Assembly: GCA_964353335.1 (NCBI GenBank)
Contig: CAYGVI010000001.1
Coordinates: 62,001-126,000, forward strand
From: JAWAAW01 sp964353335
GTDB taxonomy: Archaea; Nanobdellota; Nanobdellia; Woesearchaeales; ARS49
Length of the DNA stretch: 64,000 bases
Direction: 5' to 3'
Both the position numbers and the translations under genes were made by a program. The notes beneath the pieces are model-generated. The model was not told the DNA's origin. It did no database searches and worked only from the letters and a program-made list of their open reading frames with translations. Below are positions 34,573 through 41,219 of the stretch, piece by piece; the first letter of the stretch is position 1; each line of letters starts with the position of its first letter.

Positions 34573-35264
34573 TGGGCGCCTCCTGCCTTGCGCACACCGC
34601 GGGATGCACCAAACAGTACGTGTGCATCAGAACTAAAGTCATTCCTGAGAACAGGGCTAAAGGTGCCCTCATCAGGCAGGCGTATCATTATTTTTTGTAT
34701 TTCTTCAGGCAGATCCTGGAAATGCCTGCCATACACAAATTCAACAAATTTATCATCTACGTGAAGTAATGGCCAATATGTTTTTGTCGTGGCGTGAATT
34801 ATGAATTCCTTTTTTTCAGCGTATTTGAAATTGATGCCGTCCCTAAAGTAAGACCGGTTTGCAAAGGTAATTCCTTCTGGGTCCAGGTACGCAATAAATA
34901 CGTCTCCCCTTCTTTCAAAAGCAAAGCTGAGCCATTCTTGTCTTGAACCAATCATGTCCTGATAAACGCCCTTCGTGTCATTTGAAAGCCTGCCTTCAAG
35001 CCCGTCAATAAGCAATCCAAATGCTTCCTGAGGCCTTGCATGGCGCTCATATCCTGCCTTACGCAGGCGTTCAAGGCTTTCATTATACTTTACTGGTGTT
35101 TGGATTGATTGTGGTTCAAATTCAATGCCTTTATACAGCGTGCCTGCGCTGCCTTGCGGCTGTGGACTTGGAGGCGGCTGATTATTGCCTGTATTTGCCA
35201 GCCTCTCTGCTTCCCTGCGCGCATCCTCTTCACTAAATCCGGCAAAAGTCTTGGGAGGCGTCAT
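34569..35264 (-). CDS. FAGFS-leader protein 1
   Basis: At 231 residues this is the shortest member. It begins MTPPKTFAGFSEEDARREAE, then a short Asn/Pro/Gln linker instead of a long helix. The body starts with LYKGIEFEPQS, the same strand as DNIEF in proteins 2 and 7, and contains DVFIAYLDPEG and a C-terminal GVRKAGGAQ. It directly follows the MoxR gene and may represent the simplest form of the family. Confidence 0.8.
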   Translation of the reverse strand: MTPPKTFAGFSEEDARREAERLANTGNNQPPPSPQPQGSAGTLYKGIEFEPQSIQTPVKYNESLERLRKAGYERHARPQEAFGLLIDGLEGRLSNDTKGVYQDMIGSRQEWLSFAFERRGDVFIAYLDPEGITFANRSYFRDGINFKYAEKKEFIIHATTKTYWPLLHVDDKFVEFVYGRHFQDLPEEIQKIMIRLPDEGTFSPVLRNDFSSDAHVLFGASRGVRKAGGAQ

Positions 35265-36520
35265 TTCGCACCGCCCTGAGCTTGCGCCTTTCTGATTTCT
35301 TTAAGTGTTGGAACGACAAAATTCCATTCAGGCGAGGCTGGCTCGTATTTCCTCTCTGGAAGGAGGATTGCCATTGTCAAAGGACCTGGCTTGCTGCCGT
35401 TTACAACCTGCGCATCAAATTCTTTCTTAATATCTTCAACAATCTTTTCTGCTGCGATGTTTGCATTGCCAAAAATGCCCTCTGACATCAGGTAATTGTG
35501 GCTTATGCTTCCTGAATAAGGCAGTATTAGCCTTGCAGCGAGAAGCCCTGCGCCAACAGGGTCGTCAGGAGTCTTTGGGTTTTTGAGCTTTGCAACATAC
35601 TGCAGGCCCATTGCTATTCCTTTTACTGCCTTGACAGCACGCTCTCCGACTGCTTTTATCCTTGAGCAGAATGTGTCTTTGCGCTCACAGCTCTTGTGAG
35701 TGCAAATACCAGGCCAGTTGTCTCCGAGATTGTCCTTGCTGTTGCCTGCTGCGGGGAATTTTGGGCAGTAATTAAGCGCGCGCTCAAGGTATCTTGCGAT
35801 TATTGTCAGCTCAAGCGGAACTCCCTGTGCAAGAATCTCATTGTGCGCACTGATTACTTGGTTAGAAATATCCCTGATTGGAGCGTCAACAACCCTTGGA
35901 TTGATATCAGTCCTGGCATCAATAACAGCCATGTCCTCATCCTTTGGCTTCCAATAGTCAAGATTGAGGAAAAGGTGCAAACGGTCTGCAAGAGCGTCGT
36001 CAATCTTGAAAGTGCCGACATAGCCGCCATTGCCAAGGTTTCCTGTGCCGATTCCTGCGTGGAAGCCCTTTCCGAGCTTGTAAGGCGTGCTTTTGTGGAT
36101 TATTTCACCGTTCATCATTCCCAATAATTGGTTTTGGGTGATTTCAGGAGCCCTGTTAAGCTCGTCAATTCCGACAAAGTGCCAGTCAACTGCGCCAAGC
36201 AATTCCTCAAGCTCAGCCGTATTGACCGCCTGCTTTGAAAGAAGCTTTTGCAAATTAACAGCCTTGTAAATCTCATCAACACGCAAATCAGGCCTTCCTT
36301 CCTGCATAACTCCTTTTGCGCCGTACCTGTTGCGGTAAATGTCCCTCAGTATCTGGGATTTTCCCATTCCCTTTTTTCCAGCGAGGAAAACGTTCCTGCC
36401 CATTATCTGGGCTGCGTTAATAGCGTCAACAATAGTAAGGTCTGTTCCGCCAACTGCGCCAACAGAGTGTGAGTTAAGATACACTGGAAGTTGAAGATCC
36501 GCATAACTAATCGCTGTCAT
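35261..36520 (-). CDS. MoxR-type AAA+ ATPase
   Basis: This 419-residue protein has the MoxR-like core: Walker A GKKGMGKS (about 48-55), Walker B WHFVGIDELNRA, sensor 1 GIGTGNLGN and arginine-finger region ALADRLHLF. An insertion carries cysteines (NYCPKF, GICTHKSCERKDTFC) that could bind zinc, uncommon in the family. MoxR ATPases act with vWA proteins to remodel or activate target proteins, and the vWA partner is the last gene of this operon. It overlaps the AbrB-like gene by ATGA. Confidence 0.9.
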   Translation of the reverse strand: MTAISYADLQLPVYLNSHSVGAVGGTDLTIVDAINAAQIMGRNVFLAGKKGMGKSQILRDIYRNRYGAKGVMQEGRPDLRVDEIYKAVNLQKLLSKQAVNTAELEELLGAVDWHFVGIDELNRAPEITQNQLLGMMNGEIIHKSTPYKLGKGFHAGIGTGNLGNGGYVGTFKIDDALADRLHLFLNLDYWKPKDEDMAVIDARTDINPRVVDAPIRDISNQVISAHNEILAQGVPLELTIIARYLERALNYCPKFPAAGNSKDNLGDNWPGICTHKSCERKDTFCSRIKAVGERAVKAVKGIAMGLQYVAKLKNPKTPDDPVGAGLLAARLILPYSGSISHNYLMSEGIFGNANIAAEKIVEDIKKEFDAQVVNGSKPGPLTMAILLPERKYEPASPEWNFVVPTLKEIRKAQAQGGAK

Positions 36521-36669
36521 TTTTCCGCCTCCCTGAGAACTGTAATTTTAACTTCGGCAACAGTGCCGGGCTTAAGCTCGGCTTGAAGAACTTTAGGAAT
36601 AACTATGACTGCCTGCTTGCCATGCTTTGAAATTTGCTTGGTGATAGTGTACGCCTGCATATTATACAT
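36517..36669 (-). CDS. AbrB-like (SpoVT/MazE-fold) small protein
   Basis: A 50-residue frame from the ATG at 36669 (or ATG 36660) encodes TKQISKHGKQAVIVIPKVLQ followed by AELKPGTVAEVKITV, the swapped-hairpin pattern of AbrB-type DNA-binding proteins. Its TGA overlaps the MoxR ATG (ATGA). A TATA box lies 32 nt upstream. Such proteins are often antitoxins or transcription factors; heading this operon, it is most likely the autoregulator. No toxin gene is adjacent. Confidence 0.75.
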   Translation of the reverse strand: MYNMQAYTITKQISKHGKQAVIVIPKVLQAELKPGTVAEVKITVLREAEK

Positions 36670-36691
36670 ACCCCACTTGTGAAGTATGTAT
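36664..36691. promoter_or_regulatory. Candidate operator at the MoxR/FAGFS operon start
   Basis: ATACATAC (36664-36671) and GTATGTAT (36684-36691) form a perfect inverted repeat with a 12-bp spacer. It covers the AbrB start codon and the transcription start expected from the TATA box, so a bound protein would block initiation. Confidence 0.6.
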
Positions 36692-36700
36692 GCAGGAGGT

Positions 36701-36710
36701 CTTTATAAAG
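36701..36710 (-). promoter_or_regulatory. TATA box of the MoxR/FAGFS operon
   Basis: CTTTATAAAG lies 32 nt before the ATG at 36669. It is the only good TATA element I see ahead of the ten coupled genes. Confidence 0.65.
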
Positions 36711-36812
36711 CTTCGGAAAAGTAATGACTTTCCAGTAGTAACTAATTCCTTGCCTGCCATAAAGAAATAACACTTTGCCTGCTTAAATTACGTTGTCAGA
36801 GCGGCTGCCACG

Positions 36813-36974
36813 TCAGAGCTGTCCTGAGGCTGCAAGTGCAAGGCTTATCCTTTTCATTATCTGCGCTTTTGCCTTTTCGCTCGGCAACTGCTCGTATTCC
36901 TCAACTGACTCTGTTGCTGAAACAAGCAGTATTTTCAAGTCATCAACCTTGTTTCTCCTCATCGTTGTTTCCAT
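36813..36974 (-). CDS. 53-residue helical protein following the PEBP gene
   Basis: This short frame starts with ATG 5 nt after the PEBP stop, with AGAGGTGAATTA before it. It encodes a charged helical protein (RRNKVDDLKILLVSATESVE, KAKAQIMKRISLALAASGQL). The good ribosome site and tight spacing make it likely to be expressed. No function is suggested by the sequence. Confidence 0.6.
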   Translation of the reverse strand: METTMRRNKVDDLKILLVSATESVEEYEQLPSEKAKAQIMKRISLALAASGQL

Positions 36975-36978
36975 TAAT

Positions 36979-37503
36979 TCACCTCTGAATCTTCTGATAT
37001 GTGCCCATAAGCGAGGCTTCTCCGAGAATATGGCCTTTCATCGCCTGCAATAATGACGCCTTGTTAGAGCCCGCAGCAAGGTCAAGCACGGCATCCAATG
37101 CGTAAATCTTGAAATAATACCTATGCACACCAGACGGCGGGCACGGTCCTCCGTAGCCTGTTTTTCCCCAGCTGTTCTTGCCAGGCACTCCTTCTGGCTC
37201 AGAATCAATTCGTTTAGTGGAAGCAGCAATGTTCCACACAACCCAATGGTCCCAAACACCAGCAGGGGCATCAGGGTCATCAACAACAAGAGCCAATGAC
37301 TTTGCATTCAAAGGAACATCAGCAATCTCAAGAGGCGGAATCTTGCCAGCCCCATCACAAGTGTAATCAGAAGGCATCATCTGCTTGTCTGCAAATGAAG
37401 GGCTGGTAAGTTTCATCATTGTTTCACGGATTATTTCTGTGCCTGGTGAGGAACAGGAGTATAAAAGAATTGCCAGAATCAAGAATACAAATGTGTTCCG
37501 CAT
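36979..37503 (-). CDS. YbhB/YbcL-type PEBP lipoprotein
   Basis: This 174-residue protein belongs to the phosphatidylethanolamine-binding protein family (YbhB/YbcL type). The signature is VVDDPDAPAGVWDHWVVWNI, with GPCPPSGVHRYYFKIYALD forming the rest of the ligand pocket. The start MRNTFVFLILAILLYSCSS is a lipoprotein-type signal with Cys after Ser, so the protein is probably exported and lipid-anchored. The ligand and role of archaeal members are not known. Confidence 0.92.
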   Translation of the reverse strand: MRNTFVFLILAILLYSCSSPGTEIIRETMMKLTSPSFADKQMMPSDYTCDGAGKIPPLEIADVPLNAKSLALVVDDPDAPAGVWDHWVVWNIAASTKRIDSEPEGVPGKNSWGKTGYGGPCPPSGVHRYYFKIYALDAVLDLAAGSNKASLLQAMKGHILGEASLMGTYQKIQR

Positions 37504-37640
37504 AAACCGGAAATAATCAGGCAGGATTATTAATGTTGCTGAAAAATCTGCGGCACAACCGGAAAATAACGTCTTGCATCCGGAAACTTTCCGGATTTGT
37601 CGTCGAAAAACATATAAATGGCAATTACTTTCTACCGATT

Positions 37641-37976
37641 ATGCCACGAAAAATATCATTTTGGCAATGGGTGTTTTACATTTCATGGTCTGTGCTTGGG
37701 ATATGGATACTGCTGAAGATTGCAGGCATCATAAAGACACCTTATTGGCTTGAGTTTGGCCTGCCTGCTGCAAGTGCATTTATTGCGATTTTGGGGCTTT
37801 ACCAGAACCTGCTTGAGCAAATCACAAAGCTTTCAGTAGGATTCGCAACATTGACCGCCAGATTTGACCACTTGCACGACAATGTCAAATCCATAAACAC
37901 AAAAACAGATGTTCTTGATGCAAAAGTGAACCATCTGGACCTTGATGTTGAGTTTATTAAGAAAAACAAGTGCTGA
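37641..37976 (+). CDS. Membrane protein with C-terminal coiled coil
   Basis: I place the start at the ATG at 37641, since ACATATAAATGG lies about 30 nt upstream. The 111-residue protein has two membrane helices (FWQWVFYISWSVLGIWILLK and GLPAASAFIAILGLYQ) and then heptad repeats ending LDAKVNHLDLDVEFIKKNKC. It may form an oligomer through the coiled coil. No family is recognised. Confidence 0.7.
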   Translation: MPRKISFWQWVFYISWSVLGIWILLKIAGIIKTPYWLEFGLPAASAFIAILGLYQNLLEQITKLSVGFATLTARFDHLHDNVKSINTKTDVLDAKVNHLDLDVEFIKKNKC

Positions 37977-37978
37977 TT

Positions 37979-38251
37979 CTACAACCCAAACGCGTCTGTG
38001 AATTCACGCAGCTGCCTGTAATTTGCCAAAAACTTCTCTCCCTGCTCTGTCAGAATGTAATACGTCTTGCCTTTCTTTTCTGTCTCGGCAACCAAAGCCT
38101 TGACCTTAAGCTCGTCAATGTACTGCTTCAGCCTGCCGTGCGACAGGTTGGACTTGTAAAGCAGGTGCGTCGGAAGGATAGCACCCCCTTTATCCTGGAT
38201 AGCTTTAAGCATGTCATACACGATATCCATCTTTGTCCTTCTTTCAGTCAT
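37979..38251 (-). CDS. Winged-helix DNA-binding protein
   Basis: This 90-residue protein is a compact winged helix of a type frequent in archaea: DIVYDMLKAIQ, LLYKSNLSHGRLKQYIDELK as the recognition region and the wing VAETEKKGKTYYILTEQGEK. It overlaps the upstream membrane-protein gene by ATGA, so it may regulate or sense through that protein. Confidence 0.85.
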   Translation of the reverse strand: MTERRTKMDIVYDMLKAIQDKGGAILPTHLLYKSNLSHGRLKQYIDELKVKALVAETEKKGKTYYILTEQGEKFLANYRQLREFTDAFGL

Positions 38252-38889
38252 TTGTTCCTAAGCACCTTAATGAGCGCGACAATCAGAAGGGCAAACGCTG
38301 CAACGTGCAACAGGTGCCCGACGATGTAGAACTTCTGCCTTACAATATCGACGATGAAAGCCGCGTGTGTCAGAGTGAGCAAGACAAAAGAGCCGCATAC
38401 AAGCAGCGCGCTCAATGATTTCTTCTCAAAGTAGTTCTTTATGAAATGGTACGCGATAAATGCGAGCAGGATAACAGATATTGCATGGAATGAAAGCCTG
38501 TAAGAAGCGGAAAGTGCGACAAGCACCAGCGAAACAAGCAGCAAAGCAACAAAAGGCGCGCGCTGATGAGTCTTCAGTGTAAGCGCGAAAAGTATCACAA
38601 GCGATGTCAGAATCGCTGCCATATACACACCATAGCCTGCAATAAGCCAGACCGGCTTGATTTCAACATCAAGGAAAACAAAAAGGTCTGTGACTGCCCT
38701 CAAAAGCGTGCCAAAGGCCATAAGCCCAAAGCCAATTGCAAAAGTCCTGTAGCGCTTGTCCTTTGTGAACCTGTATGCCTTGAAGCTGAACAAGGTCACA
38801 AGAATCATTGCAAGGCAGGCAAAGCCTTCCAAAAGGCTGTCAAGTCCGAAGAACCACTCAGGCCCCCGTACAGTAATTGCCAATCCCAT
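38248..38889 (-). CDS. Seven-span membrane protein
   Basis: This 213-residue protein has about seven hydrophobic helices with short loops, for example LLEGFACLAMILVTLFSFKA, YGVYMAAILTSLVILFALTL and VALLLVSLVLVALSASYRLS. I do not recognise its family. Coupling by ATGA to the winged-helix gene suggests a membrane sensor with its regulator. A TATA-like element lies about 25 nt upstream (GGTTTATAAAGC). Confidence 0.75.
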   Translation of the reverse strand: MGLAITVRGPEWFFGLDSLLEGFACLAMILVTLFSFKAYRFTKDKRYRTFAIGFGLMAFGTLLRAVTDLFVFLDVEIKPVWLIAGYGVYMAAILTSLVILFALTLKTHQRAPFVALLLVSLVLVALSASYRLSFHAISVILLAFIAYHFIKNYFEKKSLSALLVCGSFVLLTLTHAAFIVDIVRQKFYIVGHLLHVAAFALLIVALIKVLRNK

Positions 38890-39021
38890 GTGTTATTTGA
38901 CCGTGACACGGTTTATAAAGCTTATGCATACTCTGTCCTGACATTCTCTTCATAATGTATTAATAAACGCCTGCCCAAGTAAAACACATGACTGACGGTA
39001 AAAACACTGGAGGTGATTTTA

Positions 39022-39144
39022 ATGAAGTACACCCCCGAGAACGCCAGCAACGACCTGGCAGTTATCGATTGGCTCCTGAGCGCAGGGGCAATCAGCAGGG
39101 AGGACGCACGCTTCATGAAGCGGTACGTCGAGAGCCTTGCGTAA
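39022..39144 (+). CDS. 40-residue small protein with strong ribosome site
   Basis: A short frame starts at ATG 39022 after a near-perfect GGAGGTGATTTTA site and ends TAA at 39142-39144. It encodes KYTPENASNDLAVIDWLLSA then GAISREDARFMKRYVESLA, a compact helical protein. A TATA-like TATTAATAAACG lies at 38957-38968. The strong translation signal is the main support. Confidence 0.6.
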   Translation: MKYTPENASNDLAVIDWLLSAGAISREDARFMKRYVESLA

Positions 39145-39173
39145 AGCTCATTGCTGTCAATAATAAAACATGT

Positions 39174-39222
39174 CGCCAATCTGCGGATTTGCGAACATGC
39201 TCGGAAATGTGCGCATTTCCGA
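39174..39222. repeat. TCGGAAATG repeat element, copy with CGCCAATC arm
   Basis: CGCCAATCTGCGGATTTGCG (39174-39193, an imperfect hairpin) is followed by TCGGAAATG-TGCG-CATTTCCGA (39201-39222). The same 20-mer and the same second hairpin occur in the same order at 62469-62515. Confidence 0.8.
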
Positions 39223-39225
39223 CAC

Positions 39226-39314
39226 ACCTCTTTGGCGGAGACTTACCACCTCCGCTTTATACTCCCTTAAACACCTCTTTTAGCGGAGACCACTCATCTC
39301 CGCTTTTATTTTCA
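39226..39314 (+). terminator. Tandem hairpin terminator-like pair
   Basis: Two similar units follow each other: ACACCTCTTTGGCGGAG...CTCCGCTTTA and ACACCTCTTTTAGCGGAGA...TCTCCGCTTTTA. Each forms a GCGGAG/CTCCGC stem followed by T-rich sequence. They lie after the 40-residue gene and could end its transcript. The repeat of the unit itself suggests duplication. Confidence 0.55.
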
Positions 39315-39396
39315 TCATAACCTCTCCGTGCAAACAGTGGTCCCAACCACTTAATTTCTAGGGGCGGCCCGCAAGGGCTGTTCCTTTATTTCAGAA

Positions 39397-39558
39397 TCAG
39401 TCAAACCTTCCCTTAACCTGATATTCCTCGTTTGTGAGAAGGTCGTGCATCATATTTCTGTAAGCAGTTGTTATCGCGCTCTGCCTGGCAAACCACATGA
39501 ACAGCCTGTAACCAAGGTATGCTCCGAGAAAAATGCCAAATGCAAGTGTGAAGTTCAT
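39397..39558 (-). CDS. 53-residue single-pass membrane protein
   Basis: A short frame overlaps the end of the HAD gene by ATGA. It encodes an N-terminal membrane segment (NFTLAFGIFLGAYLGYRLFM) and a soluble tail (NMMHDLLTNEEYQVKGRFD). The coupling to a real gene supports expression. Function unknown. Confidence 0.6.
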   Translation of the reverse strand: MNFTLAFGIFLGAYLGYRLFMWFARQSAITTAYRNMMHDLLTNEEYQVKGRFD

Positions 39559-40208
39559 CCAATCGCCTCAATTATCTTCTTTGTATGTGACAGGTCTTTA
39601 AAAATGTGTGTGGGCTTTGCAACTAAAAGTGTCTTCCTGTTGTGATTTCCTGTCAAAACTCCAATTGTTTTTGTTTTGTTAGCCCTGCCTGCGTCAATGT
39701 CGCGCGAACTGTCGCCGATTACCCAGACCTCTGACACTTTGCCTGCTTTCTTAACCGCTTTTTTGACAAGCTCTGATTTTGAAGAAGCATCCTCGCCAGT
39801 CATAATGATTTTGAAATACTTTCTAAGCCCTGATTCTGAAAGCATTGCATCGGCAATATGCTTCAAGCTGCCTGTAACAATCGCAAGCTTATACTTTTTA
39901 GCTAGCAAAGGAATCAACCTTGAAACCCCTGGCAGAATATGCTTCTTAACATTCCTTGACAGCTCAAAGAAGTGAAGCTCATAAACGCGCTCTGCCTCGC
40001 CGATATTCATGTCAATAACAGCATTCGAAACCCCTTCCCTAAGCGCGTACTCGCGGACAAGGTCAGGAACCCTTTTGCCGGTGTAATCAAGCTTCTTGTA
40101 GCACGCTTTTATCCCAAAAATATCCTTCATTGTGCGATGATATGCCTTGTCGTGGACTGCAAACAGGTCAACAAGAGTCTGGTCAAGGTCAAAGATAACA
40201 AGCTTCAT
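39555..40208 (-). CDS. HAD-family phosphatase
   Basis: This 217-residue protein is a haloacid-dehalogenase-type hydrolase of the phosphoglycolate-phosphatase-like group. Motif I is FDLDQTLVD (Asp nucleophile at residue 7), a helical cap follows, motif II is LAIVTGS, the lysine is in SSKSELVKKA and motif IV is IGDSSRDIDAGR. The ATG at 40208 lies after a TATA box (GCTTTTATACC); a longer upstream extension is not family-like. The substrate cannot be told from the sequence. Confidence 0.9.
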   Translation of the reverse strand: MKLVIFDLDQTLVDLFAVHDKAYHRTMKDIFGIKACYKKLDYTGKRVPDLVREYALREGVSNAVIDMNIGEAERVYELHFFELSRNVKKHILPGVSRLIPLLAKKYKLAIVTGSLKHIADAMLSESGLRKYFKIIMTGEDASSKSELVKKAVKKAGKVSEVWVIGDSSRDIDAGRANKTKTIGVLTGNHNRKTLLVAKPTHIFKDLSHTKKIIEAIG

Positions 40209-40301
40209 GGCGAAAAGATTGGAAGAGTGGTATAAAAGCGTTTCCAAGAGAAAGTTATTTAAGCAAACCGAAGCCATCAAAATTATTCCGAGGTGGTATT
40301 C

Positions 40302-40658
40302 ATGCCAGAAAACAAGGAACAAATCAACATCCAGATAATTGACGGCGAGCCTTTCTTCGCGCACGAGCTGACAACAAACTTTACTCCGACACAGTTCACC
40401 CTTGACTTCAAGTGCATAACTCCGCGCGTTGACCCGAGAAGCAAGAAAGCAAGCTTTTTGCTGAAGCACAACGTGATAATGATCGAGCCGTATCACGCGA
40501 AAATGATTCTCAGCGTGATGAACAATGTGATCAAGAAGTACGAAGAGGAATATGGCGTGATAAAAAAGCCAAAATCAGTTGAAGTTGCTGAAAAGAAGCA
40601 AAAGAAGGCAATGAGCGCCAAAAAAGCAGACACAGAAACCCCGAGCTATCTCGGGTAA
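40302..40658 (+). CDS. DUF3467-family protein
   Basis: This 118-residue protein matches DUF3467: INIQIIDGEPFFAHELTTNF, FTLDFKCITPR, a hydrophobic strand and IIKKYEEEYGVI-like helix (VIKKYEEEYGVIKKP). The last 30 residues are basic and disordered. The ATG at 40302 has CGAGGTGG upstream. The family's function is not established. Confidence 0.82.
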   Translation: MPENKEQINIQIIDGEPFFAHELTTNFTPTQFTLDFKCITPRVDPRSKKASFLLKHNVIMIEPYHAKMILSVMNNVIKKYEEEYGVIKKPKSVEVAEKKQKKAMSAKKADTETPSYLG

Positions 40659-41165
40659 TTATTTTTTCCTCTTTTTGGTTGTTTTCTTTTCGGATTTTGT
40701 TTTCTTATCAGTTATTTTAGCCAGAGTAATCTGCGCGTACTGCCCGCACACATCCTCTTTTCTCGGCACAACCGCGTCTATTTCGCAGACCACAGCCAGT
40801 TCCTGGGTCATGCATGTTTCATAAAATTCTTTTACGCGGAAGCTAATCTCTTTTCTGGCAGGCTCCCAAGCGCCCTGATATGTTCCTGCAAGAGAGCCGT
40901 TTGATATGTTCCCCCTTACATTGTAATGGATATTCAAAAACACATCGCCAGGCACCTTCACAAGGAAGTCAAGCGCTACCTGCTGGCCCTCGCGCTTGGC
41001 TATGCCCTCAAGTGTCCTGTTTTTTTCAGGCGAATCTTTGTCAAGCATAGAGCCGGTAATCCTGCGCGCAGAACCGCAGGGCGAAAAAGCAACAACATCA
41101 CCTGAAAGAGTTCCTTTTACACCATCCTGCCGGTAAAATCCTGTCAGCGAGTATGATTCTTCCAT
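40659..41165 (-). CDS. 168-residue protein of unknown function
   Basis: The first 140 residues are beta-rich (SLTGFYRQDGVKGTLSGDVV, ISNGSLAGTYQGAWEPARKE) with a few cysteines, and the tail is strongly basic (KKTKSEKKTTKKRKK). There is no signal peptide. I do not recognise it. It is convergent with the DUF3467 gene, abutting it exactly. Confidence 0.65.
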   Translation of the reverse strand: MEESYSLTGFYRQDGVKGTLSGDVVAFSPCGSARRITGSMLDKDSPEKNRTLEGIAKREGQQVALDFLVKVPGDVFLNIHYNVRGNISNGSLAGTYQGAWEPARKEISFRVKEFYETCMTQELAVVCEIDAVVPRKEDVCGQYAQITLAKITDKKTKSEKKTTKKRKK

Positions 41166-41219
41166 AACAAAGCATTACCTGCAGGTCTTTAAATTATTGT
41201 GCATACTGAAGAATACAAT

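Noticed and set aside
36517..36669. Antitoxin of a MazEF-type pair
   Set aside because: The AbrB/MazE fold fits, but the coupled downstream gene is a MoxR ATPase, not a small toxin.
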